Source: Symsagittifera roscoffensis | Taxonomy: Eukaryota > Xenacoelomorpha > Acoela > Convolutidae | Assembly: GCF_963678635.1 (NCBI RefSeq) | Contig: NC_087064.1 | Coordinates: forward strand, 83,135,847-83,199,846 | DNA: 64,000 nt | Direction: 5' to 3' | Part shown: positions 59,784 through 64,000 of the stretch, piece by piece | How the letters are laid out: each line of letters begins with the position of its first letter | How positions within the stretch are numbered: position 1 is the first letter of the stretch | Program-made: the position numbers and the translations under genes | Notes under the pieces: model-generated | Told to the model about the DNA's origin: nothing | Databases searched by the model: none | The model's input: the letters and a program-made list of their open reading frames with translations, nothing else

Positions 59784-60684
59784 CGAATTGTGCTGGTAAG
59801 TACAATTTTTCAGCTGGAGTAAATTGTATTTTTCCTGATGAATCTAGAATTTGTTTTGCCACTGTCCAATTTATAAATGAAATTGGGCTACCGGTGTCCA
59901 CGGTCATATTTATTATCTGATTATCAATTCGAATTAGAGCCTTCAGTGATTTCATCCTTCCTGATGATGAGTCTTTCCGTATGTCAATCTTTTTCGTTTC
60001 TAGTTTGTTTACTCTCTTGCTATCACTGTTCTCTTTCATTTTCTCGTCGATGTATCGATTGATCATCTCTATTTCACTGTCATTCTGTTCAACTGCCATA
60101 ACCTCGAATTCTTTGCATGAATCGAATGTTTGTATCAAGTTGCATTCTTCTTCCGAACTCTCTGTATTTTCAGTTATTTCACTGACCTGTTGTGACCGGC
60201 ACATTCGAGCAAAGTGATTTGGTTTATTGCAGTTCTTACATAGTTTTCCCATTGCCGCACAATTTTTCAAATGACCGTCTACAAATGGTCTGCCACACCT
60301 GTTACAAGGTTTCCTGCCCTCTTGCTGTTTCCGTCTATTTCTTTCACGATATGGTTTTCTAGTGTTCTGATTCCTGTTTCCTACCACCAGAATTGGTTCT
60401 TGTTTGATTTTGATCTGTGGCCCTGATTGGGTTTTTGCTTGTGCAGTACCCAGAGTGGTTTTCTGAAACGCTTGTGTCGATTGTTTACTCTGCTCAAATT
60501 TTATCGCACGTTTTAATACTTCTTCGGGAGGTAACGTTTCGAACGTGAGCGTGTCTTGTAATGCTGGACTTCGCATTTTCGAAATAAAGAGATCTCTGAC
60601 TAACTCATCTTCCAAAGTGTTCAATGCTGACTTGGCTGCTTGGGCAGTTAGTGCTGCATGGAATGATTCTAAAGATTCTCCCAT
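59683..60684 (-). pseudogene. Gag C-terminus, zinc knuckles and protease of Gypsy element A
   Basis: The 333-codon frame has two CCHC-like knuckles: C127-x2-C130-x7-H138-x3-C142 and C149-x2-C152-x4-H157-x4-C162 (KNCNKPNHFARMC). Further on the retropepsin motif MTVDTGSPISFINW is at residues 260-273 (catalytic Asp263). Gag packages element RNA; the protease matures the polyprotein. The frame joins the upstream gag after a one-base change near 60736 and leaves the pol frame near 59790. No stop separates gag from protease, so the family probably makes one Gag-Pol polyprotein. Confidence 0.8.
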
Positions 60685-60739
60685 TTCTTGTGATCTATTG
60701 AATAATTTGTACCGCTCGTAAGTAATACTCTGGCATTTT

Positions 60740-61231
60740 TCAAAGTACCTTTGCTAATCTAACCATCTCTTTAAATTGCAATTTAGAAATCTCCACATGT
60801 GGATTTTTTTGAACAAAACGTTTCTTTCCTTCAGTCCCAAACGCAAGAAATAGTCTGGATACTAATCGCTTCTGGACTTCGTTGTAGTAAATATTGTGGC
60901 CCACTTTAGGTCCTCTTTCTCTTCTCTCTTCATTCTCAGCTGCGACTCGATCTCTTAATAATCTATCCCGTGCTTCTCTAGCTGCTATTGCAATAGCAGA
61001 TTCGCCATCTCTGGGTGTTTCTGGACGGGGTTCCGGCTCCTCTAACACTGGTTTGGGATCTTCCAGCATAACTTCTGGGTTGACATTTTCTTTTACTGTT
61101 ACCGCCATCAGGAACTGATCTAACCATACTTTAAAGTTCCAAGGTGGATCTGAGTTCGCTGTGGTCCAGTAAACGGGAATTCCTATGTCCGTTCTATTAT
61201 CCTGAGCAAAAAATCCTGCTGGCTGCGCCAT
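60740..61231 (-). pseudogene. Gag N-terminal part of Gypsy element A
   Basis: The frame opens MAQPAGFFAQDNRTDIGIPV and runs 163 codons: PWNFKVWLDQFLMAV is the start of a retrotransposon capsid-like fold, followed by an Ala/Arg/Glu-rich helix and VQKRLVSRLFLAFGTEGKKR. The ATG straddles the LTR border: its A is the last base of the 5' LTR and TGG.. begins the internal region. A one-base deletion near 60736 ends the frame. Confidence 0.8.
61209..61230 (-). promoter_or_regulatory. Candidate primer-binding site overlapping the gag start
   Basis: Directly inside the 5' LTR the minus strand reads TGGCGCAGCCAGCAGGAT. TGG complements a tRNA CCA end and TGGCGCAG would fit the 3' end of a eukaryotic tRNA-Ser; the match beyond eight bases is not evident to me. 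Element B has the same TGGCGCAGCCAGCA, so the site is constrained by priming, by coding (MAQPA), or both. Confidence 0.5.
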
Positions 61232-61526
61232 GTGATATCCCTAAGCTGCGTAGCGTGTTGAGGAACAAAAGTAAGAGAGATACTGTAAATTTACTGTTGT
61301 TGATCTTATCTTTTTCTGAAGTTAGGAGCTGAGATTGGTTACTGTTTTTCAGCATGAGATATGATACTCTGACCAATTCAACCTTAACGTTAAACAAACA
61401 TCGAATGACCTTGACCACTTATATAATAATAACGTAATAGATATAGTTAGCACATATGGTTACTGCAGATGCAGTAGTTAGCAAACTGTCCTCAAGGTTG
61501 TGTACTACAGATGCTGCAATACCACA
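61231..61526 (-). repeat. 5' LTR of Gypsy element A
   Basis: 296 bp, same sequence as 54391-54688 except for about six substitutions and two single-base deletions. TATATAATAATAA (about 61420-61432) could be read as a TATA-rich patch on either strand. Confidence 0.85.
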
Positions 61527-61745
61527 GCCAAATTTAGAGAAAAAAACGAGGATTGGGGTCGCAAAGACCTCATCCGAATCCTTGAAGAGTGGGTTTAGAA
61601 AAATCAAAAACTTTCGCAATAGTTGAGGCAGAGAAGAAACTTTTTTTGCAGAATTTTGAGCAAATGTTTAAATAATTTAACGTATGCACAAAAAATACGC
61701 GAATTAAAAAACGTGCAAAAATCATAAATTTAAATTTTCTTTCAG

Positions 61746-61879
61746 CTCAGTCGTCGACTGAGAACTGGGACTACGGCGGAAACACCACAGATTATGCAGA
61801 TCAACTAATAATTCGGCCTGTTTTTCCAATGGCAACTATCCTATCTTACAAAATAATTCTGAACAAACTGTCCGATTGA
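61746..61879 (+). CDS. Candidate terminal exon of a small secreted protein
   Basis: A pyrimidine-rich tract and TTTCAG (61741-61745) precede an open segment reading QSSTENWDYGGNTTDYADQL then IIRPVFPMATILS and a TGA at 61877. Two bases at its start complete the phase-1 codon left by the exon at 52557, giving a 60-residue product with a signal peptide. No known family. The alternative is that coding continues through an unseen donor, or that this is chance. Confidence 0.3.
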
Positions 61880-64000
61880 TCGAGTGGCCTATAAAGATGA
61901 AGACAAACCCTAATCTAACCAAACATATGATGTGATTCACTTTGATCAACGTCAAGCTAAGCAAAAACTTGAAAACATGATTACAACAACTCAAGATTCT
62001 AATTTAATTTTAATGTTTGACTGAGTTTTATACCTGTGACTGAGGACGAGGCGGATAGAGCCCATCCATTGGACCTGTTAGTTGGCTACTGAAGCATCCT
62101 ATATGGCGCCAATGTCTTACTTCTCATTGTCGTTTCTCAAAAAAAAACAAATGAAAAAGCATTGCAAGCCTAAGCCAAATATTAGTATTTGATGTAATTA
62201 TGATTTTTGCGTCAACAAAATGATTTTGATTATATAAATCAACACGGCTGCTCGTGTCAGGGTAACTCCATGAATATATTTAAAAATCCTTGGCGTGTCG
62301 TAGTGCTCTAAAAAAATTTCAAAAAAAGCTCAGAAAACCGGCCATTTTATTTTGAAATTCATACACTCATACATACGTATATCAAGTACAAATTTAAAAA
62401 ACGCTTCCAGTAATTAGCTTGTCTCAACTCAAAATAGTCTTAAGCAAATTGAGGTAGCTTGTTCTGCGTGGTGTTATAAAATGATCTAAGGATAAGGAAA
62501 TTTAAGGATTGAAAAACAGTTTTCGTAGAAGAATGACTAGAAAATTTAAATTTTTTTTTTAAGACATACAAAAAACTTTCAAAAGAATTTTTGAATTTGA
62601 AGATTTGTTTTCCGAAATGGCGCGGAAAACTCGAAAAGCTAATTTCCTTATAGTAGAACTAAGTCCCTGCGTCTTAACTTAAGCATAAATAAGCTTTTGT
62701 AATCTTATTAGCTTGAAATCACACCAAAGTTCATTTCAAACTGATTTTTTCGACACACAAGTTTTTCAGAAAAGTTTTTAGTGTCGTTCGAATCACTACT
62801 GAAAGTAGTTTTTAATATTATATATCACTCGACCCATTCCGATGATTATTTGTGACATCTGATTTTGCGTGGAAAACAAAAGAAACAAGAATAGCCGGTT
62901 ACTGTGCAAATAGCACATAATGTACGAAAAAATATGTATATAATTTTTCAAATTGTCGTTTGTTTCTGGATGGTATAGAAAATCCGAATGAAAAAAAACT
63001 TAGGCAAATTTTCCAGTCATTGTGGTAAACTTTTAAAAAAACAAAAGAATGACTAGAAAAACAAAAAAACGTCAGAAAGAAAAAAGAAAGAACTCTCCAA
63101 GTGCGTTTTTAAAAGAATGTGGTCCTTACTTTGCATACGAAATCGTCAGTAACTATCAAACCGTCAGTAACTATCGAACTTTATAACATTTCAAAGCCCT
63201 CGCTTTAGTTTTTTGAACCCTTTTAAAAATTCCGAAAAATTACTCACGCTAAAGAAAAACGGACTTCAAATTTTAAGTTTTTTGTTAAAATTTGAGCGAA
63301 TGAAACAAACAAGCAGTAAAAGTTAGTTTCAATTGTAGACGTTTAAAAAGTAAACGGCTTGCCCTCAAAACAATTTTTTAGGAAAACGGTCTTTGAAAAT
63401 TTCTAAATTGTTTGATTTGTTTTTGTTTTTTGATTTGCTTCTCCGTAAAAATTGTCACAAATAGGTAAAAACTCTTACTTTTAGTTGACCCTATTTCAGA
63501 TTCGCTCATAGCCAAGCAACCAAACATCACATTGCAAACATGTGCTTTTTTGTTTGATTTTATGGTCAGAATTTCATGGTTTGAATTGATGCTTAGATTA
63601 TTTTCAGATGAAATTTTTTTTATTGGTTTCATTGTAAACTTTTGACATAAATTGAGTGTTGAAATATAAATTTTTTTATTCTGAATAAACAAATCAACTT
63701 TTTTTAAGATTGCGGATTTTTTAAGTTTTTCGTAAAAAATTTTAAGTTTAAATTTTATGAAAGTCGTACTTTGTTTAATTTTTGTAGCCAAACTCATGTT
63801 TTAAAGTAAATCATTCGTTTACTTGGCAGATATTTTAGCAGTCAAAAACCCTGGCGAGTTTTTTTCTGCATGGTGTGATAAAAAGATCTGAATGAAAAAA
63901 AGCTCAGGCACATTTGACAGTCATAGTAAAAAAATCCATTCGGAAATCGTTTTTGAAAAAAATTGACCAAGAAAACGAAAAAAAAGTTGGGTAAAACTAA
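61880..64000. other. Intergenic DNA with diverged dispersed repeats
   Basis: Three diverged direct copies of TCTGCATGGTGTGATAAAAA / GATCTGAATGAAAAAAA-type sequence occur near 62465, 62965 and 63868. A GGCTGCTCGTGTCAGGG segment at 62247 resembles the start of the 548-bp repeat at 53152. The 139-codon minus frame at 63378-63797 is Lys/Ile/Phe-rich, has no domain and is probably chance. Confidence 0.4.

Larger units (their letters stand above)
54391..61526 (-). mobile_element. Ty3/Gypsy LTR retrotransposon A, nearly complete
   Basis: A 7136-bp element on the minus strand with LTRs at both ends (TG..CA), a candidate tRNA primer site directly inside the 5' LTR, a polypurine tract directly before the 3' LTR, and a single continuous gag-pol arrangement (gag, protease, RT, RNase H, integrase, C-terminal tail). 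The LTRs differ by about six substitutions and two one-base indels in 297, about 2 percent, so insertion was relatively recent. Flanks GGCAG and GCCAA match at only three of five positions, so the target duplication is not confirmed. Coding sequence is broken by one stop and about six frame changes, two of them at C runs. Confidence 0.85.

Noticed and set aside
54386-61531. GGCAG / GCCAA as target duplication of Gypsy A
   Set aside because: Only three of five positions agree; not claimed as a duplication.
63378-63797. 139-codon minus-strand ORF as a gene
   Set aside because: Low-complexity Lys/Ile/Phe composition in AT-rich DNA, no domain and no splice or promoter context.

Overview
The window is AT-rich eukaryotic (metazoan) DNA. 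It has spliced coding sequence with GT..AG introns, one recognisable C2H2 zinc-finger gene of the ZNF367 type, and a dense load of decayed transposable elements typical of an invertebrate genome. I cannot name the species from sequence alone. A run of exactly 200 N (52752-52951) is an assembly gap.

Layout: (1) 1-7.0 kb: a GC-richer, frame-broken minus-strand coding remnant of unknown family, possibly a retroelement gag, containing an inverted duplication. (2) 6.96-32.2 kb: a LINE endonuclease fragment split by a complete but decayed Maverick/Polinton (7242-28855). The Maverick has roughly 0.5-kb terminal inverted repeats and a 6-bp target duplication CATGGT on both sides. It retains remnants of a major capsid protein, a probable minor capsid protein, a retroviral-like integrase, an A32/FtsK-type packaging ATPase, a protein-primed DNA polymerase B and several unassigned genes. 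A 6-8 kb internal block occurs two and a fraction times in tandem, so integrase and minor capsid are present twice. The right TIR/LINE junction has been amplified into five 705-bp tandem units. (3) 32.7-34.4 kb: a foldback element built of GAGCGG arms and a hAT-type MITE with a perfect 8-bp target duplication. (4) 36.7-39.9 kb: a five-exon ZNF367-like gene on the plus strand with FRPW and PLDLS corepressor-type motifs. (5) 40.7-47.4 kb: a MITE and a degraded Ty3/Gypsy element (target duplication GGTAG). (6) 52.2-64 kb: tandem repeats, a candidate signal-peptide exon, and a better preserved Ty3/Gypsy element (54391-61526) whose LTRs differ by about 2 percent.

The window is therefore one probable host gene, one possible small secreted-protein gene, and nested mobile DNA. 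The most unusual parts are the rearranged Maverick (four perfect TGACGTCA sites upstream of polB, a five-CCAAT array repeated with identical spacing, and an unassigned plus-strand ORF that stays open in both tandem copies while its neighbours are broken) and the Gypsy family in which the gag start codon is formed across the LTR/primer-binding-site border in both copies.

All assignments come from reading the sequence and from family knowledge; no database search or alignment program was run. Element ends with matching target duplications are exact. Ends of decayed genes are approximate.
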